Below are positions 18,124-27,659 of a stretch of DNA of 46,462 bases, in pieces; within the stretch, counting starts at the first letter, position 1, and each line of letters starts with the position of its first letter. Under the pieces are notes generated by a model that was not told the origin of the DNA, made no database searches, and saw only the letters and a program-made list of their open reading frames with translations. A program made the translations under genes and the position numbers. This stretch comes from Rhodospirillaceae bacterium (lineage in GTDB: Bacteria > Pseudomonadota > Alphaproteobacteria > Rhodospirillales > Casp-alpha2), in contig JABJBP010000055.1 of assembly GCA_018665815.1 (NCBI GenBank), forward strand, positions 1 to 46,462, given 5' to 3'.

Positions 18124-18840
18124 ATGGCTTCAGAAACCAAGTACCGGCGGATCCTTCTTAAACTGTCTGGCGAAGGCCTGATGGGGGATCGAGAATTCGG
18201 TCTTGATCCCGAGACAATGGATCGAATTTGTTCCGAAGTCAGTGACGTGCATCGTGATGGCATCGAGGTCTGTCTTGTCATCGGGGCCGGAAATATCTTT
18301 CGTGGAATTTCAGGCGCCGCGGCGGCAATTGAGCGCACCACGGCGGATTACATGGGCATGCTGGCGACCGTCATCAATGCCTTGGCCGTCCAAAGTGTTT
18401 TGGAATCGAAAGGCATTCCGACCCGCGTGCAATCCGCGATTCCCATGACCACCGTATGCGAACCCTACATCCGGCGCCGGGCGATTCGCCATATGGAGAA
18501 GGGCCGAGTGGTTATTTTCGCTGCGGGAACCGGTAATCCATTTTTTACAACCGATACGGCGGCCGCGTTGCGGGCCGTGGAAATGGGCTGTGACGCTTTG
18601 TTGAAAGGCACTCAGGTCGATGGCGTTTATGACGCTGATCCGAAAACCGCAGAAAACGCGCAACGTTACGAGAGTTTGAGTTATGATGAGGTGATCGCGA
18701 AGAACCTGCGTGTGATGGACACTTCAGCCATTGCGCTGGCGCGCGAAAATGAAGTTCCAATCGTCGTGTTTTCAATTCACGATGCGGGCGGTCTGAGACA
18801 AGTGGTGCAAGGCGAGGGTACGTTTACGACCATCGAGTAG
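18124..18840 (+). CDS. pyrH: UMP kinase
   Basis: A 238-residue bacterial UMP kinase that phosphorylates UMP to UDP in pyrimidine synthesis; it belongs to the amino acid kinase fold rather than the eukaryotic nucleoside kinase type. Motifs include [14 protein letters not shown], the glycine loop [13 protein letters not shown], the allosteric and catalytic segment [20 protein letters not shown], and [18 protein letters not shown] 18124 with GGAG (18114-18117) 6 bases before it is preferred over the upstream TTG at 18100. The order tsf-pyrH-frr is conserved across bacteria. Confidence 0.97.
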   Translation: MASETKYRRILLKLSGEGLMGDREFGLDPETMDRICSEVSDVHRDGIEVCLVIGAGNIFRGISGAAAAIERTTADYMGMLATVINALAVQSVLESKGIPTRVQSAIPMTTVCEPYIRRRAIRHMEKGRVVIFAAGTGNPFFTTDTAAALRAVEMGCDALLKGTQVDGVYDADPKTAENAQRYESLSYDEVIAKNLRVMDTSAIALARENEVPIVVFSIHDAGGLRQVVQGEGTFTTIE

Positions 18841-18884
18841 AACCCAGTGTATAGGGCCAAGCGAGGGCAGGAAGGGAGGCTTTC

Positions 18885-19454
18885 ATGACTTTTACAGATT
18901 TCAATGCAGAAAAAAAAGATATCCAGCGGCGCATGGAAGGCGCCGTTGAGGTGCTTCATCAAGAATTTGGTGGCCTACGCACCGGTCGGGCCGCGACCAG
19001 CCTGCTTGAGCCTGTCGTCGTGCAGGCGTACGGCTCCGAAATGCCAATGAACCAAGTTGGTACCGTGAGCGCGCCCGAACCGCGATTATTGACAGTGCAG
19101 GTTTGGGACAAAGGTCTGGTCCAGTCGGTCGAAAAGGCCATCATGGAATCCGGGTTAGGCCTGAATCCCGCGACGGAAGGTCAGGTCGTACGGGTGCCGA
19201 TCCCGACACTCACGGAAGAACGGCGCCAGGAATTGGCCAAAGTCGCCGGCAAATATGCAGAGGACGCCCGCATTTCTATTCGCAACGTCCGACGGCACGC
19301 CATGGACGATTTAAAGAAAGCAGAGAAAGACGGCGATATATCGCAAGATGCCCAGCGCGATTACAGCAAAGAGGTCCAGGACCTAACCGATCAGTTCATT
19401 GCAAAAATTGATGAGTCTTTGGGCCACAAAGAAGAAGAGATTATGCAGGTCTGA
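18885..19454 (+). CDS. frr: Ribosome recycling factor
   Basis: A 189-residue factor that, with EF-G, splits post-termination ribosomes. Nearly 185-187 residues is standard. The three-helix bundle is recognisable from [20 protein letters not shown], the turn [20 protein letters not shown], the segment [20 protein letters not shown] with [12 protein letters not shown], and the final helix. A strong AGGGAGG (18873-18879) sits 5 bases before ATG 18885, consistent with high expression. The next gene, uppS, starts 5 bases after the stop. Confidence 0.97.
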   Translation: MTFTDFNAEKKDIQRRMEGAVEVLHQEFGGLRTGRAATSLLEPVVVQAYGSEMPMNQVGTVSAPEPRLLTVQVWDKGLVQSVEKAIMESGLGLNPATEGQVVRVPIPTLTEERRQELAKVAGKYAEDARISIRNVRRHAMDDLKKAEKDGDISQDAQRDYSKEVQDLTDQFIAKIDESLGHKEEEIMQV

Positions 19455-19459
19455 AATAT

Positions 19460-20197
19460 ATGAAAGCCGTCTCCATCAAGAACTCGGATATTCCGCCGCC
19501 ACCCTGCCACGTTGCTATCATTATGGATGGCAACGGTCGATGGGCTCAGGCGCGCAACTTGCCACGAACGGCAGGACATCAACGCGGCGCGGAATCCGTT
19601 CGTCGCTGCGTCGAGGGGGCTATAGAGCAAGGCATTGATTATCTGACACTTTACGGATTTTCATCGGAAAATTGGAAACGCCCGCTCGAAGAGATTAAAG
19701 AACTCATGGGATTGCTTCGATTTTATCTGAAAAACGAGGTTCGGAAACTGAACCGCGAAGGGGTCCGGTTTCAGGTCATTGGAGATCGAGCGAAATTGGC
19801 GGACGACATCGTTTCTCTCATTGACGATGCAGAATCTGAAACGGCTTCGAATACTCGGTTAGTTCTAACGATCGCATTGAGCTACGGTAGTCGAGCTGAA
19901 ATTGCCACTGCCGCGCAACGCATCGCGTCTCAAGTCAGCGATGGCACATTGGCAATTGAAGATATTGATGAACACGTGCTTGGTCAGAATCTTTACACCG
20001 CGAATATGCCGGACCCTGACCTGTTAATCCGAACCAGCGGAGAGCAACGGATTAGCAATTTTCTTCTATGGCAGCTGGCGTATTCCGAGTTCATTTTCGT
20101 CGACAAACTCTGGCCTGATTTTGGGCAGACCGACCTCCAAGACGCTGTCCAAGAATACCATCGCCGCGAACGTCGATATGGCGCAACAGGAGGCTAA
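19460..20197 (+). CDS. uppS: Undecaprenyl diphosphate synthase (cis-isoprenyl transferase)
   Basis: A 245-residue cytoplasmic enzyme that extends farnesyl diphosphate with isopentenyl diphosphate to make the C55 lipid carrier for cell wall and O-antigen. The catalytic Asp23 is in IIMDGNGRWAQ; further family motifs are GHQRGAESVR, LTLYGFSSENWKRP, and near the C-terminus PDPDLLIRTSGEQRISNFL and WQLAYSEF. Length is close to the 253 residues of E. coli. The end overlaps cdsA by 20 bases. Confidence 0.96.
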   Translation: MKAVSIKNSDIPPPPCHVAIIMDGNGRWAQARNLPRTAGHQRGAESVRRCVEGAIEQGIDYLTLYGFSSENWKRPLEEIKELMGLLRFYLKNEVRKLNREGVRFQVIGDRAKLADDIVSLIDDAESETASNTRLVLTIALSYGSRAEIATAAQRIASQVSDGTLAIEDIDEHVLGQNLYTANMPDPDLLIRTSGEQRISNFLLWQLAYSEFIFVDKLWPDFGQTDLQDAVQEYHRRERRYGATGG

Positions 20198-20855
20198 GCC
20201 CCCCAAGAATGAACTGATCGTAAGGCTTTTATCTGCCTGCGTGCTTATTCCGCCAGTATTGGCGACGGTTTATTTCGGCCATCCTTACTTTCAAATTTTC
20301 ATCTTTGTTGCGGTTTCAATTCTGACCTACGAACTCCACCACGTCTGTGAAAGACAATGGGGTTGGACATTCGTCGGGCTTTGCTATTTTGCTTTCGCAG
20401 GCATCGCATTGATGTCGCTTCGCGGCGCCGACAACGGTCTTGAGAACGTGGTTTGGCTATTCGCATTGGTTTGGGGGGCTGATACAGGCGCCTATTTTCT
20501 GGGTCGTGCAATCGGGGGCCCAAAACTGGCACCAAAAATCAGCCCCAATAAGACTTGGGCGGGATTTGCCGGCGCTGCCATTGCGGCCGGCCTCGCTGGA
20601 TATGGCGCCGCAGTGATCTTGGCGAAAGACAGTGTTTTGCTATTGATAGTTTTCTCGGCGATTCTTGGCGGATTGTCACAATTGGGCGATTTGCTTGAAT
20701 CTTGGGTAAAAAGACGATTCCATAAGAAAGATACAAGTGGCTTGATACCGGGCCATGGGGGATTATTTGACCGCGCAGATGGATTGATCGCAGTCGCAAT
20801 TGCGGTTTGGCTCATCGAGCTTTGGATCAACGAAAGTGTTTTGAAATGGCTATGA
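20178..20855 (+). CDS. cdsA: Phosphatidate cytidylyltransferase (CDP-diacylglycerol synthase)
   Basis: A 225-residue integral membrane enzyme that makes CDP-diacylglycerol from phosphatidate and CTP, the branch point of phospholipid synthesis. The family signature is present near the C-terminus: SWVKRRFHKKDTSGLIPGHG then GLFDRADG. Around it, six or so hydrophobic segments start at LIVRLLSACVLIPPVLATVY, and GADTGAYFLGRAIGGPKLAP leads to ISPNKTWAG. E. coli CdsA is 285 residues; this is a short form. ATG 20178 removes an upstream stretch that only reads through the end of uppS. No clear ribosome binding site, so coupling to uppS translation is likely. Confidence 0.94.
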   Translation: MAQQEAKPPKNELIVRLLSACVLIPPVLATVYFGHPYFQIFIFVAVSILTYELHHVCERQWGWTFVGLCYFAFAGIALMSLRGADNGLENVVWLFALVWGADTGAYFLGRAIGGPKLAPKISPNKTWAGFAGAAIAAGLAGYGAAVILAKDSVLLLIVFSAILGGLSQLGDLLESWVKRRFHKKDTSGLIPGHGGLFDRADGLIAVAIAVWLIELWINESVLKWL

Positions 20856-22027
20856 CTTTGCCTAATCCGGCGCCAAATGCGGAACCGCGACGAGTATGCG
20901 TGCTGGGCGCCACCGGATCAGTGGGCATCAATACGTTGGATATGCTTGAGCGCAATCGTGATGCGTTTGTTGTTGACGTACTGACCGCCAACACGAACGC
21001 CGAATTGCTTGCGGCGCAAGCGAAATCCATGGATGCCCGGCTGGCCGTTGTCGCCGACGAAACAAAATACAATGAATTAAAATCTGCGTTGAGTGGCACA
21101 TCAATCGAAGCCGCCGCCGGAACTGCGGCTATCGCTGACGCGGCTGCGGAGCCGACCGATTGGGTCATGGCGGCAATTGTCGGCGCTGCAGGCCTTGCGC
21201 CGACGTTGGAAGCCGTGCGCCGTGGCGCAACCATCGCCTTGGCGAACAAAGAATGCTTGGTTTCCGCCGGCGAAATTTTTACGCGCGAAGTCACCAGCCA
21301 CGGCGCGACCCTTTTGCCCGTGGATTCCGAGCATAGCGCGATTTACCAAGTCTTTGATTTTGAACACGCCGATCATGTGGGGCGCGTCATTCTGACGGCA
21401 TCCGGCGGCCCGTTTTTGACCCGGTCCATTGAAGACATGCGCGACGTGAGCGTGGCCGAAGCTGTTGCTCACCCGAATTGGGATATGGGCGCAAAAATTT
21501 CAATCGATTCAGCGACAATGATAAATAAGGGCCTTGAACTCATTGAGGCCTATCATCTTTTCCCTGTTGACAAATCACAGATCGAAATTCTGGTCCATCC
21601 ACAATCAGTTATCCATAGTATGGTTGAATACGTGGACGGGTCCGTTCTCGCGCAGTTGGGCACGCCTGATATGCGTACCCCTATAGCCTATGCCATGTCT
21701 TGGCCTGGTCGCATTGATTGCCCGTCCCCTCGCTTGGCGCTTGATAAGATCGCGACGCTAACATTTGAAAAACCCGATTCCATACGCTTTCCGGCGTTAC
21801 GCTTGGCACGCGAAGCATTGGAACAAGGCGGCGCTGCGCCAACCATTTTAAACGCCGCCAATGAAATTGCCGTCCAGCGTTTCCTGGATGGAGAAATTGC
21901 TTTCTTGGATATTTGCCGGATCGTCGAGAAAACGCTTGAGAAAGTGCCAAATACAGCCATCAATACGCTCGCCGACGTCACAGATGCCGATCAGGAAGCC
22001 CGCAAAGTCGCCCAGAAAACGCCGTAA
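20846..22027 (+). CDS. dxr: 1-deoxy-D-xylulose 5-phosphate reductoisomerase
   Basis: A 393-residue cytoplasmic enzyme of the non-mevalonate isoprenoid pathway; it converts DXP to MEP with NADPH. The nucleotide-binding loop is VCVLGATGSVGINTLDML near the N-terminus. Catalytic and metal-binding segments are ALANKECLVSAGEIF, LLPVDSEHSAIYQ, LTASGGPF, and AHPNWDMGAKISIDSATMIN followed by KGLELIEA. ATG 20846 has a weak GAAAGTG upstream; ATG 20852 would give an ATGA overlap with the cdsA stop and is an equal alternative. It supplies precursors used by uppS three genes upstream. Confidence 0.96.
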   Translation: MAMTLPNPAPNAEPRRVCVLGATGSVGINTLDMLERNRDAFVVDVLTANTNAELLAAQAKSMDARLAVVADETKYNELKSALSGTSIEAAAGTAAIADAAAEPTDWVMAAIVGAAGLAPTLEAVRRGATIALANKECLVSAGEIFTREVTSHGATLLPVDSEHSAIYQVFDFEHADHVGRVILTASGGPFLTRSIEDMRDVSVAEAVAHPNWDMGAKISIDSATMINKGLELIEAYHLFPVDKSQIEILVHPQSVIHSMVEYVDGSVLAQLGTPDMRTPIAYAMSWPGRIDCPSPRLALDKIATLTFEKPDSIRFPALRLAREALEQGGAAPTILNAANEIAVQRFLDGEIAFLDICRIVEKTLEKVPNTAINTLADVTDADQEARKVAQKTP

Positions 22028-22104
22028 TTCACGGACATAACAATAAGATGCGGTCCACGTTTTTGGTCCGCGCACCCAGTTAACAGACGGATCACTGACC
22101 ACAC

Positions 22105-23241
22105 ATGAACTTTTTTGACTTCACTTGGAACTACATCATTGTTTTCCTTATCGTTTTGACGGTCCTCATTTACGTGCATGAATGGGGACATTACTGGGTA
22201 GCGCTTCGCAACGGTGTCCGGGTGGAGGTCTTTTCCATTGGATTTGGACCCGAGGTTTTCGGCTGGACAAACAAGGTCGGAACGCGCTGGAAAATTGGCC
22301 TAATCCCCCTAGGCGGCTACGTGAAAATGTTTGGCGAAGATGACGGGGCCAGTAGTGATGACGATGAGGATAACCGCGAGCTAACGCCCGAGGAAAAAGA
22401 GGTTTCATTTCACCACAAAACCCTAGGTCAGCGCGCCGCCATCGTCGCTGCCGGCCCCATTGTGAACTTTATATTTGCTATCTTCGCGTTTGCCGGGCTG
22501 GCGATGTTTGAAGGCAACCCCATTCCGCTGGCGTATGTTGGCGAAGTAATGCCGAAAAGCGCGGCTGCCGAAGCCGGACTCATAAAAGGTGACCAAGTGG
22601 TTGCCATAGAAGGCACGGAAATTACGACGTTCGAGGAACTTCGCCAGATCGTCATTAAAAAACCCGAACAAAAATTAATGTTCGATATCCGGCGGGATGG
22701 CAAATTTATCCGCCTGCCGGCGACACCGAGATCCGCATCAGATGGCTCAGGAACCGCGCCGAGTGTCGGCAGACTGGGCATTCGTCCGCATCTCGACCAC
22801 CTGGAATTTGAGCGCCAGGATCCGATTACAGCGATTTGGGTCGGCGTCGAAAGAACTGCGATTTTGACATACCGAATTCTCACTTATATCGGCGATATGA
22901 TTACCGGCGACCGCTCGACTGACGATCTCGGCGGCCCGTTGCGCATCGCCAAGATATCGGGAGAAATGGCCCAACTGGGTCTTTCCCAAGTTATTCTTCT
23001 GATGGCCATGCTGTCGGTCAATCTTGGCCTGATAAACTTATTTCCTATTCCCATGCTGGATGGCGGCCACCTTGCGTTTTATGCGGCCGAGGCGGTACGC
23101 GGCCGCCCGCTTGGCCAGACAGCACAAGAATACGGTTTCCGATTCGGGCTGATTCTGGTATTGCTCTTGGTCGTATTTGTGACCTGGAACGACCTTGTAC
23201 ACCTAAGGGTGATCGAATTCCTAAAAGAATTGTTCGTTTAA
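22105..23241 (+). CDS. rseP: RIP metalloprotease RseP/YaeL (site-2 protease)
   Basis: A 378-residue inner membrane zinc protease of family M50 that cleaves membrane-spanning anti-sigma factors and remnant signal peptides. The zinc site HEWGHYW has His25, Glu26 and His29 in the first helix; the third zinc ligand region NLFPIPMLDGGH lies near residue 310. A PDZ domain (about 120-195) includes the segment KSAAAEAGLIKGDQVVAIEG. A very acidic loop (DDGASSDDDEDNRE, about 85-100) sits just after the first domain. It lies between dxr and bamA as in most Proteobacteria. Confidence 0.95.
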   Translation: MNFFDFTWNYIIVFLIVLTVLIYVHEWGHYWVALRNGVRVEVFSIGFGPEVFGWTNKVGTRWKIGLIPLGGYVKMFGEDDGASSDDDEDNRELTPEEKEVSFHHKTLGQRAAIVAAGPIVNFIFAIFAFAGLAMFEGNPIPLAYVGEVMPKSAAAEAGLIKGDQVVAIEGTEITTFEELRQIVIKKPEQKLMFDIRRDGKFIRLPATPRSASDGSGTAPSVGRLGIRPHLDHLEFERQDPITAIWVGVERTAILTYRILTYIGDMITGDRSTDDLGGPLRIAKISGEMAQLGLSQVILLMAMLSVNLGLINLFPIPMLDGGHLAFYAAEAVRGRPLGQTAQEYGFRFGLILVLLLVVFVTWNDLVHLRVIEFLKELFV

Positions 23242-23264
23242 CAATCGATCAACCGGGGGATGAC

Positions 23265-25562
23265 TTGCGACGATTGATAATATTCTTGTTTATTCTGTTT
23301 AGTGCCGTTGCTACGGCGCTCACCGGTGGCGTGTGGCCGGCTTACGCTGATGCCATCGAACTGGCCCAGTCTGGAACCGTCACCAAGATCACCGTGAAGG
23401 GGGCTCAGCGCATCGAGCCTGGCACAGTTAAGTCCTATTTACTCATTCGTGAAGGCGACGCGCTTGACCCGCTTCGTGTCGATCGATCATTAAAAAGCTT
23501 GTTTGCGACCGGCCTGTTTGCCGACGTCAATTTCCAGCGGCGAGGCGGGGAGTTGATTGTCAATGTCGTCGAAAATCCTGTCATCAATCGAATTGCGTTC
23601 GAAGGCAATCAGGAGATTGACAACGAAAGCCTTGAATCCGAGTCATCTCTTCGACCGCGGGTTATCTACACGCGATCCAAAGTTCAAGCTGACGTTAAAC
23701 GTATCCTGACTTTATACCGCAGGAAGGGCCGGTTCGCCGTTTCCGTTGAACCTAAGGTCATTCAGCTTCCACAAAATCGCATCGATTTGGTTTTCGAGAT
23801 CAAGGAGGGCGATTCGACCACAATCAAAAGCATCCGGTTCGTCGGCAACAAAAAGTACAGTGACAGGCGGCTGCGAGGAATTGTCCAAACCAAAGAGACG
23901 GCCTGGTATCGATTTTTGTCCAGTGATGATGTCTATGACCCGGATCGGCTAACTTTGGACCGTGAGCTTCTTCGCCGGTTTTACCTCTCCGACGGTTATG
24001 CCGATTTCCGTGTTGCATCAGCCGTTGCGGAACTGACGCCCGACAGGACCGATTTCTTCATTACTTTTAGTGTAAACGAGGGGCCTCGATATGTTTTTGG
24101 TGACATCAAGGTCAACGCTAAGCTCCGCGATTTAAAGGCCGAGTCACTACAAAGCGTTATCGAAATTGAGCCAGCCGATTGGTACGACATTTCGGAAGTC
24201 GATAAAGCCATCGATTCAATCACCAATAAAGTTGGAGAATTGGGCTACGCGTTTGTCGATGTCCGTCCGCGAATTAAGCGCGATCGTAAGACGAAGCGTA
24301 TCGACATCACTTTCGAAGTAAAAGAAGGCCCACGGGTATTCGTCGAACGCATCGATATCACCGGGAACGTCCGAACATTGGACAAAGTCATTCGCCGTGA
24401 ATTTCAATTGGTCGAAGGTGATGCATTCAATTCAGCCAAGTTGCGCAGGTCACGGCGACGTATACAGAATCTCGATTTTTTCGAGAAATTAAATATTAGC
24501 CAAGTCCCAGGTAGTGCGCCTGATAAAGCTGTCATCAAGGTTGATGTTGAAGAAAAGTCCACAGGATCCATATCTCTAGGGGCAGGCTTCTCGTCCAGCG
24601 TCGGGGTGATCGGAGAGGTCGGTTTTCAAGAGAAAAACCTTCTTGGCAGAGGGCAAAACTTGGGCCTGAAGCTGTCGATTGCAGCGGAACGCAGCCAGGT
24701 CGATTTGTCTTTCACTGAACCATTTTTCTTGGATCGCGATATCAAGGCAGGGTTTGACGTGTTCCACGTCCGCCAAGATCTTCAGGACTTTAGCTCCATT
24801 GACACAAACCGGACTGGTCTAACACTTCGGGCCGGATACCGGATTACCGATGACTTGTTCCAGCGGTGGTCATACACCGCACGATTGTCGGAAATCGACA
24901 ACATCGCCGAAGATGCTGCCGAGCTGATCAAAGGTCAATCGGGCAAGGAATATTTGTCCCAAATTATGCACAGCATGGCTTACGACGTCCGGGATAGTCG
25001 TTTGACGCCCACTGAAGGTTACACGGTATCTCTGGCGACCGATTTGGCCGGCCTTGGCGGCACTATTCGACATTTAAGGAATACGTTGAAGGCGGCCTAT
25101 CATTATCCAATCGCCGATCAATGGGTGCTCACGGTTGGCGGCAAGACCGGCTACATTTTAGGTTTGGGCAAAGACGTGCAGTTTCTTGAACGTTATTTTG
25201 TCGGCGGTGATGATTTGCGTGGATTCACGACGTCTGGCGTCGGCCCCAGGGATTCTGTCTCTCAGGACGCCCTCGGTGGTGAATGGATGTATACCGGAAC
25301 GCTGCAACTCAGTTTCCCGCTCGGCCTACCGGCAGAACTTGGCGTTCTTGGCCGCGTGTTCTCAGATTTTGGCAGCTCAGGCAGTCTCGAGCCGGACAAT
25401 GCCGACGTCCAAGACACAGCCAGTGTCCGCGTAACGGCCGGCATTGGGATTACCTGGGTTTCGCCATTTGGGCCGCTTGGGGTTGATGCAGGGATACCTC
25501 TGGTCAAGGAAGATTTTGACGACGAAGAACTGATCCGCGTTAATTTCGGCGCACGTTTTTAG
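23265..25562 (+). CDS. bamA: Outer membrane protein assembly factor BamA
   Basis: A 765-residue Omp85 protein, core of the machine that folds beta-barrels into the outer membrane. A signal peptide (residues 1 to about 29, ending AYA) is followed by five POTRA domains (about 37-420) and a C-terminal barrel (about 430-765) with loop-6 style motifs VGGDDLRGFTTSGVGPRD and a final strand ending in NFGARF, the expected terminal Phe. The start codon is TTG at 23265, supported by GGGGGA (23255-23260) just upstream; the nearby ATG at 23260 is out of frame. Length is similar to other alphaproteobacterial BamA. Cotranscribed with rseP, 23 bases upstream. Confidence 0.96.
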   Translation: MRRLIIFLFILFSAVATALTGGVWPAYADAIELAQSGTVTKITVKGAQRIEPGTVKSYLLIREGDALDPLRVDRSLKSLFATGLFADVNFQRRGGELIVNVVENPVINRIAFEGNQEIDNESLESESSLRPRVIYTRSKVQADVKRILTLYRRKGRFAVSVEPKVIQLPQNRIDLVFEIKEGDSTTIKSIRFVGNKKYSDRRLRGIVQTKETAWYRFLSSDDVYDPDRLTLDRELLRRFYLSDGYADFRVASAVAELTPDRTDFFITFSVNEGPRYVFGDIKVNAKLRDLKAESLQSVIEIEPADWYDISEVDKAIDSITNKVGELGYAFVDVRPRIKRDRKTKRIDITFEVKEGPRVFVERIDITGNVRTLDKVIRREFQLVEGDAFNSAKLRRSRRRIQNLDFFEKLNISQVPGSAPDKAVIKVDVEEKSTGSISLGAGFSSSVGVIGEVGFQEKNLLGRGQNLGLKLSIAAERSQVDLSFTEPFFLDRDIKAGFDVFHVRQDLQDFSSIDTNRTGLTLRAGYRITDDLFQRWSYTARLSEIDNIAEDAAELIKGQSGKEYLSQIMHSMAYDVRDSRLTPTEGYTVSLATDLAGLGGTIRHLRNTLKAAYHYPIADQWVLTVGGKTGYILGLGKDVQFLERYFVGGDDLRGFTTSGVGPRDSVSQDALGGEWMYTGTLQLSFPLGLPAELGVLGRVFSDFGSSGSLEPDNADVQDTASVRVTAGIGITWVSPFGPLGVDAGIPLVKEDFDDEELIRVNFGARF

Positions 25563-25577
25563 GAGGCCTAATCGACG

Positions 25578-26159
25578 ATGAAGAAACTGATTGGATTGGG
25601 GGTCGTACTTTTGACCCTATTGTCAGGCGCGCCCGCGGATGCGCAATCAAAACCTAAACCAGGCGCCGAAGGTTCCGATGCCATCCCATTAAAGATCGCC
25701 ATTCTTGATTTGGACGCAATCCGCCGCCAATCCATTGCCGTCAAAGATATCCGCGATCAGATAACCGGGTACCGGAAAGGCTTCCAGGCGGACATACAAA
25801 AAGAAGAAGATGCCTTGCGTTCCGCCAATCAGGAACTGGCTAAGAAACGCACGATCCTTTCACCGGAAGCCTTCGCAAAAGAACGGCGCCAGTTTGAACA
25901 AAAAGTAATTGGCGTTCAAAAACTTGTTCAGAAAAGCAAACTAAATTTAGATCGAGCGCAAGCCAAGGCGATGCTGGCGCTTGAGAAGAAACTCAACGCA
26001 ATCATCTCTGATATTGCGGATAAGCAAGGTGTCAGCATCGTCATGCAGCGCCGGCATACTATTCTTGTTGCACGCAACCTGGACATCACCAATGAAGTTT
26101 TGACACGGCTCAACGCAGAACTGAAAAAAGTTCCGGTCGAGAAGCCTGGATCAAAATAA
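25578..26159 (+). CDS. skp: OmpH/Skp family periplasmic chaperone
   Basis: A 193-residue periplasmic protein with a signal peptide (MKKLIGLGVVLLTLLSGAPA then DAQS). The mature part begins with a short beta segment (LKIAILDLDAIRRQS), then a long coiled-coil hairpin of charged helices (about residues 60-150, GFQADIQKEEDALRSANQEL and on), ending with the return strand VSIVMQRRHTILVARNLDIT. This is the jellyfish-like Skp design that carries unfolded outer membrane proteins to BamA. AGGAGG (25561-25566) precedes the ATG by 11 bases. The position between bamA and lpxD is conserved in Proteobacteria. Confidence 0.92.
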   Translation: MKKLIGLGVVLLTLLSGAPADAQSKPKPGAEGSDAIPLKIAILDLDAIRRQSIAVKDIRDQITGYRKGFQADIQKEEDALRSANQELAKKRTILSPEAFAKERRQFEQKVIGVQKLVQKSKLNLDRAQAKAMLALEKKLNAIISDIADKQGVSIVMQRRHTILVARNLDITNEVLTRLNAELKKVPVEKPGSK

Positions 26160-27182
26160 ATGGCGGATTCCCGCTTTTTTAATCTATTGGGGCCGCTCCG
26201 CCTGAAAGAACTCGCTGAAATCACCCGCGCCGAAATCGCAGGTAACTTGGACCTGGATCGTTCGTTCGATGATGTCCAAGCCCTCGATGATGCCGGCGAA
26301 ACTCACGTAAGTTTCCTCGACAACAAAAAGTACGCCGGTGCTTTCGCCGAAAGTAAGGCTGGCGCATGTATAATACGCCCCGAATATGTGGACCGTGCGC
26401 CGCCAGGGATGAGCCTTTTAGTTACATCTGAACCTTACCTTGGTTATGCCAAAGTGGCGCAACGTTTATACCCGACCTCAAAACCAAGCGCCGGTATATC
26501 ACCACAGGCGATGGTCGATCCTCGCGCCCTTGTTGGCGTTGGAACCCGCATTGATCCAGGCGCCGTCATTTTGAGTGGCGCGGAAATTGGTGCGAATTGC
26601 ATTATCGGTTCAAATTCAGTGGTCGGCTCAGGCGTCACAATCTCCGATGACTGCCGGATTGGCGCCAATGTCACGCTTTCACATTGTTGCTTGGGCCATC
26701 GCGTCATCCTTCACCCTGGCGTTCGTATCGGTCAAGATGGGTTTGGCTTTGCATTGACCGCCGCCGGTCATGAAAAAGTCCCGCAACTCGGCCGGGTAAT
26801 TGTCGAGGATGATGTTGAAATTGGTGCTAATTCCACCATTGACCGTGGCGCCGGACCGGACACGGTAATCGGAGCCGGAACGAAAATCGACAATCTGGTA
26901 CAAATTGCCCATAACGTAAAATTGGGACGTGGCTGCATAGTTGTTAGCCAAGTCGGCATTTCGGGGAGTACTGAAATTGGCGATTTTGTCATGATCGGTG
27001 GTCAGGCGGGTTTGACGGGACATCTGGAAGTCGGTAGCGGTTCGCGAATTGCCGCACAAAGTGGTGTAATGCGTAATGTCGAGGCGGGTGCGACAATCGG
27101 TGGCTCCCCGGCAAAGCCGATGCGTGACTGGCTCAAGGAAGTCGCCTTCGTTGAGCGTATGGTGAAAAACAAAAGTAAGTAG
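26160..27182 (+). CDS. lpxD: UDP-3-O-acylglucosamine N-acyltransferase
   Basis: The 340-residue third enzyme of lipid A synthesis, adding the second acyl chain to UDP-3-O-acyl-glucosamine from acyl-ACP. The N-terminal uridine-binding domain includes [20 protein letters not shown]. The rest is a left-handed beta-helix of hexapeptide repeats ([20 protein letters not shown]) with the catalytic His region [12 protein letters not shown] near residue 247, and a C-terminal helix for trimer packing. ATG 26160 follows directly on the TAA of the Skp-like gene, so the two are coupled. Confidence 0.96.
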   Translation: MADSRFFNLLGPLRLKELAEITRAEIAGNLDLDRSFDDVQALDDAGETHVSFLDNKKYAGAFAESKAGACIIRPEYVDRAPPGMSLLVTSEPYLGYAKVAQRLYPTSKPSAGISPQAMVDPRALVGVGTRIDPGAVILSGAEIGANCIIGSNSVVGSGVTISDDCRIGANVTLSHCCLGHRVILHPGVRIGQDGFGFALTAAGHEKVPQLGRVIVEDDVEIGANSTIDRGAGPDTVIGAGTKIDNLVQIAHNVKLGRGCIVVSQVGISGSTEIGDFVMIGGQAGLTGHLEVGSGSRIAAQSGVMRNVEAGATIGGSPAKPMRDWLKEVAFVERMVKNKSK

Positions 27183-27188
27183 AGCGAT

Positions 27189-27659
27189 ATGGAGTCAGAC
27201 GTGACAAGCGAAACCCGCGTGATCGAGATTGGCGAAATCATGGACATGATTCCGCACCGCTATCCATTCTTGCTGATCGACAAGGTCACTGACATTGTCC
27301 CCGGCGAAAGCGCGATTGGAATCAAAAACGTGACAATGAATGAGCCTTTCTTTCAGGGGCATTTCCCCGGTCACCCGATCATGCCCGGGGTATTGATTAT
27401 CGAAGCGATGGCCCAAACGTCGGCAATTTTGGTCATTGAAACGACAGGTAATCGGGCCGGCAATGTTGTTTATTTCATGACCGTCGATCAAGCGCGATTC
27501 CGCAAACCCATCACCCCCGGCGACCAAGTCGAATTACACGTAACCAAACAGCGAAACCGCGGCAACGTATGGAAGTTCAGTGGCGAAGCCAGGGTTGATG
27601 GTAAACTGATGGCGCAAGCGGTTTATTCCGCGATGATTGTGGATCAAAACAATGAGTAA
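27189..27659 (+). CDS. fabZ: 3-hydroxyacyl-ACP dehydratase FabZ
   Basis: A 156-residue hot-dog fold dehydratase of type II fatty acid synthesis, acting on (3R)-hydroxyacyl-ACP; it competes with LpxA and LpxD for the same acyl-ACP pool. Signatures: PHRYPFLLIDKV, the catalytic His in GHFPGHPIMPGVL and the catalytic Glu in IIEAMAQTSAIL. ATG 27189 is given, but GTG at 27201 is a serious alternative because GGAG (27191-27194) lies 6 bases before it and would yield MTSETRVIEIGEIMD. The end overlaps lpxA by 8 bases. Confidence 0.96.
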   Translation: MESDVTSETRVIEIGEIMDMIPHRYPFLLIDKVTDIVPGESAIGIKNVTMNEPFFQGHFPGHPIMPGVLIIEAMAQTSAILVIETTGNRAGNVVYFMTVDQARFRKPITPGDQVELHVTKQRNRGNVWKFSGEARVDGKLMAQAVYSAMIVDQNNE

